This document shows positions 25,371-34,987 of a DNA stretch of 64,000 bases, piece after piece. The translations under genes and the position numbers were made by a program. The stretch is taken from the NCBI RefSeq assembly GCF_002067135.1, contig NZ_CP020105.1, positions 1,550,001 to 1,614,000 of the forward strand, given 5' to 3'. Source of the DNA: Spirosoma rigui (lineage in GTDB: Bacteria; Bacteroidota; Bacteroidia; Cytophagales; Spirosomataceae). Every line of letters starts with the position of its first letter. The first letter of the stretch is position 1. The notes under the pieces were generated by a model. It worked only from the letters and a program-made list of their open reading frames with translations. It made no database searches and had not been told where the DNA came from.

Positions 25371-27842
25371 CTAGTGCTCATCATCGGGCTTTGCGGCCGG
25401 GCGCGGAACCGGAGCTATTTTGGGTGTTGCTTTGCCCTGTACTCGTGGCATCGTCTTTGGTACAGGCGGTGCTGCCGGTGCATCGAGTTGAGCAGGTGCG
25501 GCCGGGATCGCTGGGACTACTGCATTAGGCGCTACAGCAGGCCGGGGCAGGCGCGGAGTTCGTGGGGCACGAGCGCGTGTTGGCCAGACCGCTCTCAAAT
25601 CATATTTATACTCGACCATGTTGTCTGCGGGAGCAGCCGGTGCCGCAGGCTCATTGGATATGGTTGGGGTCGCTGGTCGTAGTGCATTTGGCGCTTTTGC
25701 AGGACGGGGAGGTCTGGCCGGGGCAGCAGGACGTGCGGGGGAATTGATTCGACCATCCAGCTGATCCAGGTTCATGTTCAGCTCGCGTAATTGCCAGTCA
25801 GTTTGCCGATTGAGCCTGTTCATTTCCCGATTGAGATTGAGCTCCAGTTCTCTGTTCAGTTTTAGATTCAACTCGTGATCGAGGTAGGAACTACCCGTCA
25901 ATTTTTCACTGTGTTTCTCAATTTCGCTGGTTAGCCGGTCAATCTGCTCACCAAGTTCCTCCGATTCACGCTCCAGTTTCTCCATCGGTTGCCGGGCGGC
26001 TTCCTGTTTCGTCTTGACCTCTTCAAATTGCCTGTTCAACGCTTCCATGTTGGTTTCGAGCTTTTTGATTTCGGGTTCGAGAGCCGCTATCTGCTTCTCC
26101 ACGTCGGCCTGACTCAATTTTTGCTTTCCATCATTGTGCAGAAGACGCTGATGCTTTTCAACCAGCGCATCACGCTGTTCCATGAGTTTGTCTTTACGCC
26201 AATTGAGTACGTCATTATTCCGACTGATTTCCTCAAATGGAAACCTTAATTTCTCCATCTGGAGACGGATCGATTCCATCTGCCGGGAACGTTGGGTAAT
26301 GAGCCTGCTCAAACTATCTGTCTGCCGCTGAAATAAGGCTCTTTGGTTATCGAGCGTGTCAGACTGCGGTTGCCGGAAACTCGCAATGACCGGCGCATCA
26401 CTGGAATTATCTTTGTAATTGATCTTGTCCAGGCCAGCCAGCGTGCCACCCAGTTCGTCAGGAATGGCCGTTTGGGCGCTGACTATGATGTTGTCGTAAT
26501 CAATCTGCTCTAGTCCTTCGGCTAGTGCATTCATGCCTGCTCCCAGAGAATTATTGGTTTCAATGATGGTTAGCAGGATATCCCGGTCTGGTTGTTTAAC
26601 GGTGTCAAGTGAGAGTTTTCCGCCCATCACCTGATCGTATTGAGTCTGTAAGCGGGCAACATGAGCAGCGGAGAGCTTTTTCCCCTGCCAAATTACGTAG
26701 TCAATGGTTTTGTTATCCGTGATGCCGAACTCAGTGCGCGCATCAACTTTATGACGTCGGCTTGCTCTCGACTGCGCTTTGCGAGGCTTCGGCTCATCCC
26801 GCTGCTGCACGGCATAGACCGACACGCTGACCAGCAACAGCGTTGCCAGCGTCATACCAGCCAGACTGGCGTTGGAGACAAACGGTCGGGTTGGAATACC
26901 CAGCATGCGTTGAACCCGATGCAGCAAATGCTGACGCTTGCCGGCAAACGCCATCGCCAGGGCGGGTGTCGGCGTTGTTTGCCTCAGGCGGACTTCCTCC
27001 ACGCGGGCCAGCGCCTGAGCCAGCATACGGCCATTTCCGCCAATGGCCACTACGGCCATATCATCGCAGCAGTGTTCACGCTCTTCACGCACCCGGGCAG
27101 ACAGCCACCATAAGGCTGGGTGGAAGAAATATAGTACTTCCATGACCGACTGAAGCAGGTTAACAGCGTAATCATGTCGTTTGATGTGCGCCAACTCGTG
27201 GGCCAGTACTGCTTCAACTTCGCGAATGGATAAGCTGGATGCCAGGCTGATGGGAACCAGTAAGACGGGTTTCAGCACTCCTACCACCATGGGCACCGCG
27301 ATGCGAGCCGATTCGCGCACCTGAACAACCGCCCGCACTGCCAGCGCCGACCGCAACGGATCGACTAGTTCTGTCCAGCCGGTTGTTGATGATAACGTAG
27401 CCCTGCGGCTCAGGCGTTGCAGGTAGATCCAGCCACCCGCGAGCCGGATGCCGAACAGAAGTACGCCAATCAGGTACACCAGCACGAACTGGCTGAGGTA
27501 AGTTTCTAGAAATTCCCGCACCTGTTGCTGCCAGGGTAATGACTGGTAGGTCAGTGGCTGGATAATGGTTTGCCAGTTGGCGGGTATCGATTGAGTCAGA
27601 TCCGGTTTCGCCAGCGCTGTGACGGGCTGATAGCACCAAACGAACGTAGCTATCGATACCAGTAACTGAGTTAACAGCGTAAGTGAACTAATCCGATAGC
27701 GAAGGTTACTCGGTTTATTACGCAACAGGTGCAGTAAAACAGCCGTGGGCAGCACCAGCGCGAAGCCCTGCCATAGGGCGTGGAGCAGCGTCCAGCCCAA
27801 TGCGTTGGCTACGGAGCCAGACATGAAATCAATTGAATTCAT
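25371..27842 (-). CDS. M56 (BlaR1-like) membrane peptidase with long coiled-coil tail
   Basis: The 823-residue protein has an N-terminal membrane region (helices near 12-38, 50-70 and 117-140), then the M56 zinc motif HELAH at 215-219 with EREHCCDD near 254 as the further ligand region. A last membrane segment lies at about 326-345. The remaining 470 residues are highly charged coiled coil (about 470-660) and a Pro/Ala/Arg-rich tail. The penicillin-binding sensor domain of BlaR1/MecR1 is absent, so the signal is unlikely to be a beta-lactam. It overlaps the repressor gene by 14 bases. Confidence 0.88.
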   Translation of the reverse strand: MNSIDFMSGSVANALGWTLLHALWQGFALVLPTAVLLHLLRNKPSNLRYRISSLTLLTQLLVSIATFVWCYQPVTALAKPDLTQSIPANWQTIIQPLTYQSLPWQQQVREFLETYLSQFVLVYLIGVLLFGIRLAGGWIYLQRLSRRATLSSTTGWTELVDPLRSALAVRAVVQVRESARIAVPMVVGVLKPVLLVPISLASSLSIREVEAVLAHELAHIKRHDYAVNLLQSVMEVLYFFHPALWWLSARVREEREHCCDDMAVVAIGGNGRMLAQALARVEEVRLRQTTPTPALAMAFAGKRQHLLHRVQRMLGIPTRPFVSNASLAGMTLATLLLVSVSVYAVQQRDEPKPRKAQSRASRRHKVDARTEFGITDNKTIDYVIWQGKKLSAAHVARLQTQYDQVMGGKLSLDTVKQPDRDILLTIIETNNSLGAGMNALAEGLEQIDYDNIIVSAQTAIPDELGGTLAGLDKINYKDNSSDAPVIASFRQPQSDTLDNQRALFQRQTDSLSRLITQRSRQMESIRLQMEKLRFPFEEISRNNDVLNWRKDKLMEQRDALVEKHQRLLHNDGKQKLSQADVEKQIAALEPEIKKLETNMEALNRQFEEVKTKQEAARQPMEKLERESEELGEQIDRLTSEIEKHSEKLTGSSYLDHELNLKLNRELELNLNREMNRLNRQTDWQLRELNMNLDQLDGRINSPARPAAPARPPRPAKAPNALRPATPTISNEPAAPAAPADNMVEYKYDLRAVWPTRARAPRTPRLPRPAVAPNAVVPAIPAAPAQLDAPAAPPVPKTMPRVQGKATPKIAPVPRPAAKPDDEH

Positions 27843-28206
27843 CGGATGAATTGATTTGACTAAGGAGTTTTTTTATCTCGTCCAATTCCTGTCGTGAGGC
27901 CTTGTGTTGGCCCAGTAGCTGCATAACCAGTTTCGAGGCCGACCCCCGGAAGGCGGTTTCAACAAATCGGTCAACCAGACCCCGTTGGGTTTCTTCTTCC
28001 GTCACGGCCGCAACGTAGGTGTGCGACCGGTTGGCTTCTTCGCGGGTGAGCAAGCCTTTCTCGTGCATGATCTGCATCAATTTCAGGGCCGTTGTATACC
28101 CGATATCCCGGCTTTGGCTCAGGCTTTCGTGTACCTGACGAACCGTACTTGGCCCACTAGTCCAGAGTACGTGCAGGATTTCCAGTTCAGCATCTGTCGG
28201 CTTCAT
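27829..28206 (-). CDS. BlaI/MecI/CopY family repressor
   Basis: The 125-residue protein matches BlaI-type winged-helix repressors: MKPTDAELEILHVLW at the start, the recognition region GYTTALKLMQIMHEKGLL, and a helical dimerisation tail. Such repressors are cut by the partner M56 peptidase, which releases transcription. The gene is first in the pair and is preceded by two inverted repeats (28214-28231 and 28240-28255), which probably are its own operators. Confidence 0.92.
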   Translation of the reverse strand: MKPTDAELEILHVLWTSGPSTVRQVHESLSQSRDIGYTTALKLMQIMHEKGLLTREEANRSHTYVAAVTEEETQRGLVDRFVETAFRGSASKLVMQLLGQHKASRQELDEIKKLLSQINSSDEFN

Positions 28207-28213
28207 TATCTAT

Positions 28214-28231
28214 CTACGAATGATTTCGTAG
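28214..28231. promoter_or_regulatory. Candidate BlaI-type operator, site 1
   Basis: CTACGAA and TTCGTAG form a perfect 7-base inverted repeat around a 4-base centre, starting 8 bases from the repressor ATG. Confidence 0.75.
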
Positions 28232-28239
28232 TAAACATA

Positions 28240-28255
28240 TACGAAGCAATTCGTA
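28240..28255. promoter_or_regulatory. Candidate BlaI-type operator, site 2
   Basis: TACGAA and TTCGTA form a 6-base inverted repeat around a 4-base centre. Its centre is 25 bases from that of site 1, about two and a half helical turns. Confidence 0.75.
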
Positions 28256-28367
28256 GATGCAATAGGCTGAACAAAAAAGTTTCATAAATGCTTGACGTAA
28301 CAGGGGCTAAGGTGCGTTATCTTACACCCGTGTCGACTCTTTACAAAAACAGATCTGAGTCTGTACT

Positions 28368-30131
28368 ATGTCCATGACCGCTAACGAAAACGTTACTATT
28401 TTAACCCGTGCACCCCGCCAGTTTATTGGAGAAGCCATTGTTCTCTCCAACTGGGAAACCGTAAAACCTTATTATGACGATCTGCTTAATCGGCCCATCA
28501 ATGATGCTGATGACCTTAGGCGCTGGCTGATCGACCGGAGCGAACTGGAATCGTATCTGTCGGAGAATTTTGCGTGGCGCTACATCAAAATGACCTGCGA
28601 TACGGCTAACGAAGCGCTCGTCCAGGATCTTAACTTCTTTATCGAACACATTCAGCCCGCCATGGCGGCTTATGGCAATGATCTTGACCTGAAGGCCGTA
28701 AATAGCCCATACCTGAGTCAACTGACCGACGATGGCTACGAGATAATGGTACGGGGTATGAAAAAAGCCATCGAGATCTTCCGCGAAGAGAATATCCCGC
28801 TCCAGACGGATATGCAGACCGAGGAGCGTAAATACGGCGCTATTGCCGGGGCCATGACCGTATCGATCAACGGCAATGAGCTGACACTGCCCGAAGCCAG
28901 CGACCTGCTGCAGTCGACCGACCGGGCCGTACGTGAAACCGCCTGGCGCAAAATCTGGGAGCGCCGATACAAGGATCACGAGATACTGGATCAACTGTTC
29001 GATCGGCTGCGCGACCTGCGTCACCACGTAGCCGTGAACGCGGGCTTCGCCAACTTCCGGGATTATTCGTTTGCCGCCCTCGGCCGTTTCGACTACACCC
29101 CACAGGACTGCGTTAACTTCCACGAATCGGTGGCGGAGGCCGTTGTGCCCATGCTGAATCAACTGGCCGAGCAGCGCAGGCAGGCGCTGGGTGTTGATGT
29201 GCTCCGCCCGTGGGATAGTAAGGTCGACGTAGCGGGTCGTCCGCCCCTGAAGCCCTTTGCTACCGGCACCGAACTGCTGGAAAAAACCATCGCCTGTTTT
29301 GACCGTCTCGACGCCAGTGCGGCTACCGGTACATCGTCATCATCGGAATTAGGGAATGATCTGCGCATTATGCGGGCGATGGGTCACCTCGATCTGGAGT
29401 CGCGGAAGGGAAAAGCGCCGGGTGGCTATAACTATCCGCTCGAGGAAATTGGTGTGCCGTTCATTTTCATGAATGCTACGTCGAGTCTGCGGGATCTGGT
29501 CACGATGGTACACGAAGGTGGCCACGCCGTGCATTCCTTTCTAACGCGTGATTTACCGCTGAAAGCCTTCCGGAATCCGCCGATGGAAGTCGCCGAACTG
29601 GCGTCGATGAGCATGGAACTGCTGACGATGGACCACTGGGATGTTTTCTTCGACGACCCGGCCGAACTACGTCGGGCGAAACGCCAGCACCTTGAATCCA
29701 TCATTGAAACGCTGCCCTGGGTGGCAACCATCGACGCGTTCCAGCATTGGGTGTATGAAAACCCGACGCATACGGTCGACGACCGGCGCGAAAACTGGCT
29801 GCGTATTCATGACAAATTTGCCGATACCATCACCGACTGGAGCGGTTTTGCGTATTACAAAGAATACCTGTGGCAACGGCAGTTACACTTGTATGAAGTA
29901 CCGTTCTACTACATCGAGTACGGCATCGCGCAGTTGGGCGCTATTGGTGTCTGGCGAAATTACCGGCGCGACCCGAAGGCGGGTCTGGATGGCTACAAAG
30001 CTGCCCTGCGGCTGGGTTACAAAGCACCCATCCGGGACATCTACGCAGCGGCTAACGTGCCGTTCGACTTTTCGCGCGAGCATATTCAGGCGCTGATGGG
30101 TTTTGTGTGGGATGAAATGGAGAAATTATAA
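28368..30131 (+). CDS. M3 family oligoendopeptidase (PepF-like)
   Basis: The 587-residue protein has the M3 zinc motif HEGGH at residues 382-386 (VHEGGHAVHSFL), with downstream glutamates in the MEVAELASMSME segment as third ligand. An N-terminal helical domain is typical of PepF-like oligoendopeptidases. There is no signal peptide, so it should trim short peptides in the cytoplasm. It is divergent from the BlaI pair, and its promoter region abuts the paired operators, so co-regulation is possible but not shown. Confidence 0.93.
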   Translation: MSMTANENVTILTRAPRQFIGEAIVLSNWETVKPYYDDLLNRPINDADDLRRWLIDRSELESYLSENFAWRYIKMTCDTANEALVQDLNFFIEHIQPAMAAYGNDLDLKAVNSPYLSQLTDDGYEIMVRGMKKAIEIFREENIPLQTDMQTEERKYGAIAGAMTVSINGNELTLPEASDLLQSTDRAVRETAWRKIWERRYKDHEILDQLFDRLRDLRHHVAVNAGFANFRDYSFAALGRFDYTPQDCVNFHESVAEAVVPMLNQLAEQRRQALGVDVLRPWDSKVDVAGRPPLKPFATGTELLEKTIACFDRLDASAATGTSSSSELGNDLRIMRAMGHLDLESRKGKAPGGYNYPLEEIGVPFIFMNATSSLRDLVTMVHEGGHAVHSFLTRDLPLKAFRNPPMEVAELASMSMELLTMDHWDVFFDDPAELRRAKRQHLESIIETLPWVATIDAFQHWVYENPTHTVDDRRENWLRIHDKFADTITDWSGFAYYKEYLWQRQLHLYEVPFYYIEYGIAQLGAIGVWRNYRRDPKAGLDGYKAALRLGYKAPIRDIYAAANVPFDFSREHIQALMGFVWDEMEKL

Positions 30132-30269
30132 CGATCCCGACTAAGTTTGCAGCCCAAACGGGGAGGCCAGACCGGCGCAGTAGGGATTCTGAACCATATT
30201 GAGCGGTCTGGCTTGGAAACGTAATGGGCCTGACGTAATTTTGGCAAATAATTTTGTAAGCAAGTGACT

Positions 30270-30548
30270 ATGAAACGTTCATGGAGTGGAGGAATAGCCA
30301 TTGTGGCAATGCTATCGCTGGCGTCCTGCGACTATCAGAAATACAATACCATTCGGCAGGCCGACCGCCGGGCTGGCGACTATAGCGCTACCTACAAGGC
30401 TGGTGATGCTGAAGTATACGGAAAAGGTAAGGATTCGGCCGCCGTGCAGTCGACTTACAAATATGCGCCTAACCCAGCTCTGGAAGATAGGACGCAGAAA
30501 ATCCGGGAAAAACTGTTTGGGTCCGGTACTATTGGTGAAGGAGCCTAG
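30270..30548 (+). CDS. Small lipoprotein of unknown function
   Basis: The ATG at 30270 is preferred over a GTG two codons upstream. The signal peptide ends in a lipobox (LASC, Cys at about residue 20). The mature part of about 72 residues is polar, with Tyr, Ala, Lys and Gly repeats (DYSATYKAGDAEVYGKGKDS), probably extended or disordered. I do not recognise a family. A strong terminator follows. Confidence 0.7.
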   Translation: MKRSWSGGIAIVAMLSLASCDYQKYNTIRQADRRAGDYSATYKAGDAEVYGKGKDSAAVQSTYKYAPNPALEDRTQKIREKLFGSGTIGEGA

Positions 30549-30568
30549 TTTGTAAATACGTAGGTACC

Positions 30569-30610
30569 AAAAGCGGTGACTCAGCTAACTTACGCTGGGT
30601 CACCGCTTTT
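30569..30610. terminator. Strong bidirectional-looking terminator
   Basis: A 17-base stem (30569-30585 with 30594-30610, one G-U pair) has A-runs on the left arm and T-runs on the right, as in a rho-independent terminator. Confidence 0.9.
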
Positions 30611-30735
30611 GTCGTATTTTCCCGTAGCATAAGTCCTCAGGTGGAAGATTGTTTTTTTCCGTTACTTTGTCCGTAGAATACAGCCAATAATAGTATTATT
30701 CGGTTAACCAAACCGCTAAACGTACCAGAAACATC

Positions 30736-31809
30736 ATGAATATTGCATTGGTTACGGGCTCGGCCGGTCTAATCGGCAGTGAAGCTGTCGCATTTTTCGC
30801 CGACAAATTTGACCTCATCGTTGGTATCGATAACAACATGCGGCAGTACTTCTTCGGTGCCGATGGCTCGACAGAATGGAATCGCAATCGCTTGTCTGAT
30901 GCCTACAACAACTACGCACACCGCCCGGCCGATATCCGGGAAGTGTCACAGCTGGAGCCCATTTTCCAGGAATTCGGAAAAGACATCAAGCTGGTACTGC
31001 ACACAGCCGCACAACCGTCGCACGACTGGGCCGCCCGTGAGCCGTTCACTGACTTCGGCGTTAACGCCGTTGGTACGCTGAACATGCTGGAGATGACACG
31101 CCTGCACGCACCCGAAGCGGTGTTTATTTTCACCTCGACCAACAAGGTATACGGCGACAATCCGAACTTCCTGCCGCTGATCGAAACCGACACGCGTTGG
31201 GAAATTGACGAGAACCACCCTTACTTCAAGGATGGTATTGACGAATTCATGAGTATCGACCACACGAAGCACTCGGTTTTTGGTGCCTCGAAAGTAGCGG
31301 CCGATGTCATGGTTCAGGAATATGGCCGGTATTTCGGCATGAACACGGGTGTGTTCCGGGGAGGCTGCCTGACGGGACCCAACCACTCCGGTGCACAGCT
31401 GCACGGGTTCCTGTCGTACCTCATGAAATGCGCCATTACGGGCAACCAGTACACGATCTTCGGCTACAAAGGCAAGCAGGTGCGTGACAACATCCACAGC
31501 TGGGATCTGGTGAACATGTTCTGGCATTTCTACCAGAACCCCCGGCCGGGTGAGGTATACAACGCCGGTGGTGGCCGTTATGCCAACTGCTCAATGCTGG
31601 AAGCTATTGCCCTGTGTGAAGAAATCTCGGGTAATAAGATGAACTACCAGTACTCGGAAACCAACCGGAGTGGTGACCATATCTGGTATATCTCGAACCT
31701 GAACAAGTTCAAGGAGCACTATCCAGGCTGGGATTGGACCTACGATCTGAAGGAAACGATGACGCAGATTCACGACAGCATGGCCGCGCGACTGGCCGTA
31801 GCGAAATAA
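30736..31809 (+). CDS. NAD-dependent sugar epimerase/dehydratase (CDP-paratose epimerase-like)
   Basis: The 357-residue extended SDR starts with [11 protein letters not shown] (residues 7-17), which binds NAD, and has [12 protein letters not shown] and a C-terminal sugar-binding half ([22 protein letters not shown]). It is most like CDP-paratose/tyvelose 2-epimerase-type proteins. The usual catalytic Tyr of YxxxK is Phe here (F182, K186, in VFGASK). It leads a glycan gene neighbourhood and likely makes or modifies a nucleotide sugar. Confidence 0.85.
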   Translation: MNIALVTGSAGLIGSEAVAFFADKFDLIVGIDNNMRQYFFGADGSTEWNRNRLSDAYNNYAHRPADIREVSQLEPIFQEFGKDIKLVLHTAAQPSHDWAAREPFTDFGVNAVGTLNMLEMTRLHAPEAVFIFTSTNKVYGDNPNFLPLIETDTRWEIDENHPYFKDGIDEFMSIDHTKHSVFGASKVAADVMVQEYGRYFGMNTGVFRGGCLTGPNHSGAQLHGFLSYLMKCAITGNQYTIFGYKGKQVRDNIHSWDLVNMFWHFYQNPRPGEVYNAGGGRYANCSMLEAIALCEEISGNKMNYQYSETNRSGDHIWYISNLNKFKEHYPGWDWTYDLKETMTQIHDSMAARLAVAK

Positions 31810-31823
31810 TATAACGCACGGTG

Positions 31824-31866
31824 GATGGGCCATCGATAACCCGGTTCGGGCTATCGATGGCCCATC
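31824..31866. repeat. 43-nt palindrome after the epimerase gene
   Basis: Perfect 15-base arms (31824-31838 and 31852-31866) surround an inner CCCG/CGGG stem. There is no T-tract. It may be a terminator of another kind or an mRNA-end stabiliser. Confidence 0.85.
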
Positions 31867-31882
31867 ACTGTGTACAAACGAG

Positions 31883-31890
31883 TATCTTTG
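31883..31890 (+). promoter_or_regulatory. Candidate -7 box for the GT39-like gene
   Basis: TATCTTTG is a full TAnnTTTG match, about 64 bases before the ATG at 31954 and directly after the palindrome. No clear -33 TTG is seen because the palindrome occupies that position. Confidence 0.5.
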
Positions 31891-31953
31891 CCCCCGAGCG
31901 TGGGTCCGGAACCGCATCGGCGGGTTGCCCGCCCGACCCACCACCCACCTTTC

Positions 31954-33633
31954 ATGCCTCGTTTCGATACTTATCCTATTGTATACTGGTTACCTGTTTA
32001 TGCCCTGTGCTGGGGGGTATTGTGGCTGGCGTTACGACCAACAGTGAACCGATGGATATTTGTCGGATCGGCTCTGTTCCTGCTGTTTCTACTGCGCTTG
32101 CCCAGTATTGTCTTCAACGCCGAGGTTAACCCCGACGAGAGCCAGATGATTACCCAGGCGCTCACCCTGCGGCATTATCCCGTTTATTTTCAGTCGGTCG
32201 ATGGCACTACGGCAGGACCACTGGATAGTTATTTCCTCGTCCTTCCCGGTCTTCTGGGCTTGCCATTCGACTATATTACGGCGCACTTGATGGCGTTCGG
32301 CCTTGTGGCGCTTTGCTTCTGGCTGCTCTTCCGAACGGCGAAATTGTGGTTTGGCGAAGCGGCCGCCCGGCTGGCTCTGCTACCGTTGGTGTTCACCTTC
32401 GGCCTGACCCAGAACGGTGATTTCCTGCATTACAATAGTGAACTCATTGCACTGATCCTGCTGAGTGTAAGTTACTACCTCTACGCCCGGCAGCTGATGG
32501 AGAAACAGCCCTCGTTCGGGCGTATTGCGCTGGTTGGTCTGTTGCTCGGTATGGTGCCCTTTGGCAAACTGCAGGCGGTACCGCTGGCGGCCGTTGTTGG
32601 GTTGTTCATGATCCTGGACCTGGTAACCCGCCAAAACCTGTCCGTCCCTGCCAGAGCGGGTCGTGTGGTCCTGCTTGGGGTGTGTGCCGCACTGTTTCCG
32701 CTGCTGGTGGTGCTGCTAACCTGGGTCAATGGCGTTTACGACGATTTTGTGACCTTCTATATCCTTGGCAACTTCCAGTATGCCAGCGATACCAACCAGC
32801 TGCAAAGTGTGTTGCAACTGCCCGAGTTTTTCAGGAAAGGAACCGAATTTGACTGGCTCGTTAAACTGACACTTGGTATAGCAACGGCGGGTTTCCTGCT
32901 GTCCCTGCGCCAACATACCCGGTTTGGTCGTCAGGCATGGCAGGTGGGCGGCTTTATCGGCCTCCTGTTCGCGGCTACGGTCTTTGCCATTACCCGGACA
33001 GGATCGAGTTACGTACATTACCTCTATTTCTTAACCGGACCGTTGGTATTTGGCCTGGCCTACGGCTTCCAGCAGCTGCTTGCGGGTGAAAAAATTGGCA
33101 GATGGGTGAGCGTGGGCGCTTTAGTGCTCTTCCTGGCGCTGTTTGGAGTGAAAGCATTTATAAACAACCGGCAGGGGGTTCCCTTAAATCCGTATCCGTC
33201 CGACCGGCAAAACGGCTGGACTATTCAGCAGTCGCCCGTTTCGGAGAAAGTAGCGCAGTATGCAAAACCCGGTGAGAAGCTGGTGGTGTGGGGATGGCGT
33301 TGCGACTACTACGTTCAGGCGCAGATGCCGCAGGGTGTTGCCGAAAACCACTCCATCCGGAGTGCCTTTTCACACCCACTGTTGGCGACCTACCAGCAGC
33401 GGTACACCCGTAACTTTGTCAGCTCATTCCCGCCCGTATTTGTCGATGCCGTGGGGGCGCAGAACCTGTGGATGACGGATCGGAAAACGCAGGGACATGA
33501 ACTGATCAAACCGCTCGGGCAGTTCGTAGCGGCTCATTATACGTATGTGGGCATGGCCAACGATGCCCGGATTTACGTGCGTAATGACCGGGTGAAGGGA
33601 CGCCCGGCCGACAACCGGCAGGCCGGTTTATAA
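31954..33633 (+). CDS. GT39/ArnT-like membrane glycosyltransferase
   Basis: The ATG at 31954 begins just before the first membrane segment; the longer open frame has a Pro/Arg-rich unlikely N-terminus. The 559-residue protein has about eleven membrane segments and the conserved acidic pair of polyprenyl-phosphate-sugar transferases in the first outer loop (NPDESQ, D61 and E62). A soluble periplasmic C-terminal part follows from about 400. It should transfer a sugar from a lipid carrier to a glycan or protein at the outer face of the inner membrane. The acceptor is unknown. Confidence 0.8.
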   Translation: MPRFDTYPIVYWLPVYALCWGVLWLALRPTVNRWIFVGSALFLLFLLRLPSIVFNAEVNPDESQMITQALTLRHYPVYFQSVDGTTAGPLDSYFLVLPGLLGLPFDYITAHLMAFGLVALCFWLLFRTAKLWFGEAAARLALLPLVFTFGLTQNGDFLHYNSELIALILLSVSYYLYARQLMEKQPSFGRIALVGLLLGMVPFGKLQAVPLAAVVGLFMILDLVTRQNLSVPARAGRVVLLGVCAALFPLLVVLLTWVNGVYDDFVTFYILGNFQYASDTNQLQSVLQLPEFFRKGTEFDWLVKLTLGIATAGFLLSLRQHTRFGRQAWQVGGFIGLLFAATVFAITRTGSSYVHYLYFLTGPLVFGLAYGFQQLLAGEKIGRWVSVGALVLFLALFGVKAFINNRQGVPLNPYPSDRQNGWTIQQSPVSEKVAQYAKPGEKLVVWGWRCDYYVQAQMPQGVAENHSIRSAFSHPLLATYQQRYTRNFVSSFPPVFVDAVGAQNLWMTDRKTQGHELIKPLGQFVAAHYTYVGMANDARIYVRNDRVKGRPADNRQAGL

Positions 33634-33690
33634 CAGGATGCTGCCGTCTCGTATTTATTAGCAACCAAGAGTACCAAACGTCTTTACCAC

Positions 33691-34644
33691 ATGTGGACTA
33701 AAAAAGGGCTTATCTATAAACCCGACGGCTCAAAACCATTCAGCCGTACCCACGCTCAGGTTCCATTCGGGTTTCCGATGGGCGACAAACTGCGCGTTTA
33801 CTTTTCAACCCGCGACGAGAATATATCGTCGGCTACGTCTTTCGTTGAGCTTGATCCCAACGACCTGTCGAAGGTGACCTACATCCACGATAAACCCTGC
33901 CTGACCAAGGGAGACGTGGGTACGTTCGATGAAACGGGTGCCATGCCGTCGTGGTTTTTAACGGTAGGCGACGAAATCTGGCTGTATTACACCGGTTGGA
34001 ACAAGAGTGAAACGGCCAGCTACCGCCTGGGTATCGGCTTGGCCGTTAGCCGCGACGGTGGACTAACGTTCGAGCGCAAATACACGGGACCGTTACTGGA
34101 CCGCTCGATCTACGACCAGGTGTGGGTAGCCCAGCCCTGCGTCATGCGCGAAGAAAATGCCGATGGCAGCATCCGCTGGCGGATGTGGTACCTGTCGTGC
34201 ACAAAAATTGAAGTGATCAACGGCCACCCCGAGCCATTCTACGATGTGAAGTATGCCGAATCGTCTGATGGGATCAAGTGGGAACGCACGGGGCATGTGT
34301 GCGTTGGCTACGATGAGTTTACGGATGCCATTGGCCGGCCAACGGTGTATAAGGAAGGGAACTTGTACAAAATGTATTTCTCCTACCGGAACGCTACCAA
34401 TTACCGGACTGATGTTCAGCGCAGCTACCGGATTGGTTACGCCGAATCGCCCGACGGTCTGACCTGGACCCGTAAAGACGACCTGGCGGGTATTGAGCGT
34501 TCGACTGATGGCTGGGACTCTATGATGATGGACTATTGCCACATCTTCCCCCATAATAACGAGTGGGTTATGTTCTACAACGGCAACGGTTTCGGCGCGT
34601 CGGGCTTCGGTTATGCCACCCAACCCATGCAGGCATCTGTATAA
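33691..34644 (+). CDS. Five-bladed propeller, glycosidase-like protein
   Basis: The 317-residue protein has blade-like repeats typical of GH32/43/68/130-type propellers: LRVYFSTRDE, EIWLYYTGWN, IGLAVSRDGGLTF, VKYAESSDGIKWER, GYAESPDGLTW and WVMFYNGNGFGASG. There is no signal peptide. Such proteins are common in capsule and O-antigen loci, where their activity is mostly unproven. It follows the GT39-like gene by 57 bases and is followed by a strong terminator, so the two probably share a transcript. Confidence 0.75.
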   Translation: MWTKKGLIYKPDGSKPFSRTHAQVPFGFPMGDKLRVYFSTRDENISSATSFVELDPNDLSKVTYIHDKPCLTKGDVGTFDETGAMPSWFLTVGDEIWLYYTGWNKSETASYRLGIGLAVSRDGGLTFERKYTGPLLDRSIYDQVWVAQPCVMREENADGSIRWRMWYLSCTKIEVINGHPEPFYDVKYAESSDGIKWERTGHVCVGYDEFTDAIGRPTVYKEGNLYKMYFSYRNATNYRTDVQRSYRIGYAESPDGLTWTRKDDLAGIERSTDGWDSMMMDYCHIFPHNNEWVMFYNGNGFGASGFGYATQPMQASV

Positions 34645-34662
34645 TTGTTCGCGTAACGATCC

Positions 34663-34695
34663 AAATAAAGCCGTTCCCCGGGAACGGCTTTATTT
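34663..34695. terminator. Perfect palindromic terminator
   Basis: Two 16-base arms (34663-34678 and 34680-34695) around a single central base. A-rich on the left and T-rich on the right, so it can act in both directions. Confidence 0.9.
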
Positions 34696-34987
34696 GTTGC
34701 AGGCTGGCGCAGGAACAGACCGGGCTGAAATTAATCAGCCGATAGATTGACATAACTCATCGGCAGCCCGCCGGGTAGCCCGCACTTTCGCGGCAGTAAA
34801 ACCCGACTGTTCATGTATGCATTCTATGGGATTACCTGCCGGTATGAACGAATTGACAGTAGTTAATGACTACTGCGTCATTGTTATTTCCAACTTAATG
34901 CCCACACACTAACAGATGCCCGTTTTATTTGTTAGTTACCTACGTAGCACTCTATTTTGCAGTACGTTAATCCGTAAGCGATATACC
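34696..34987. other. Intergenic spacer with a candidate promoter
   Basis: With the terminator before it, the gene-free stretch 34645-34987 is 343 bases. TTTG at 34928-34931 and TATTTTG at 34953-34959 are 21 bases apart and could be the -33 and -7 elements for the gene starting at 34988. I see no other structure or short gene here. Confidence 0.45.

Noticed and set aside
25371-28206. Beta-lactam resistance locus
   Set aside because: The BlaR1-type sensor domain is missing and no beta-lactamase gene is adjacent, so a resistance role is not supported.
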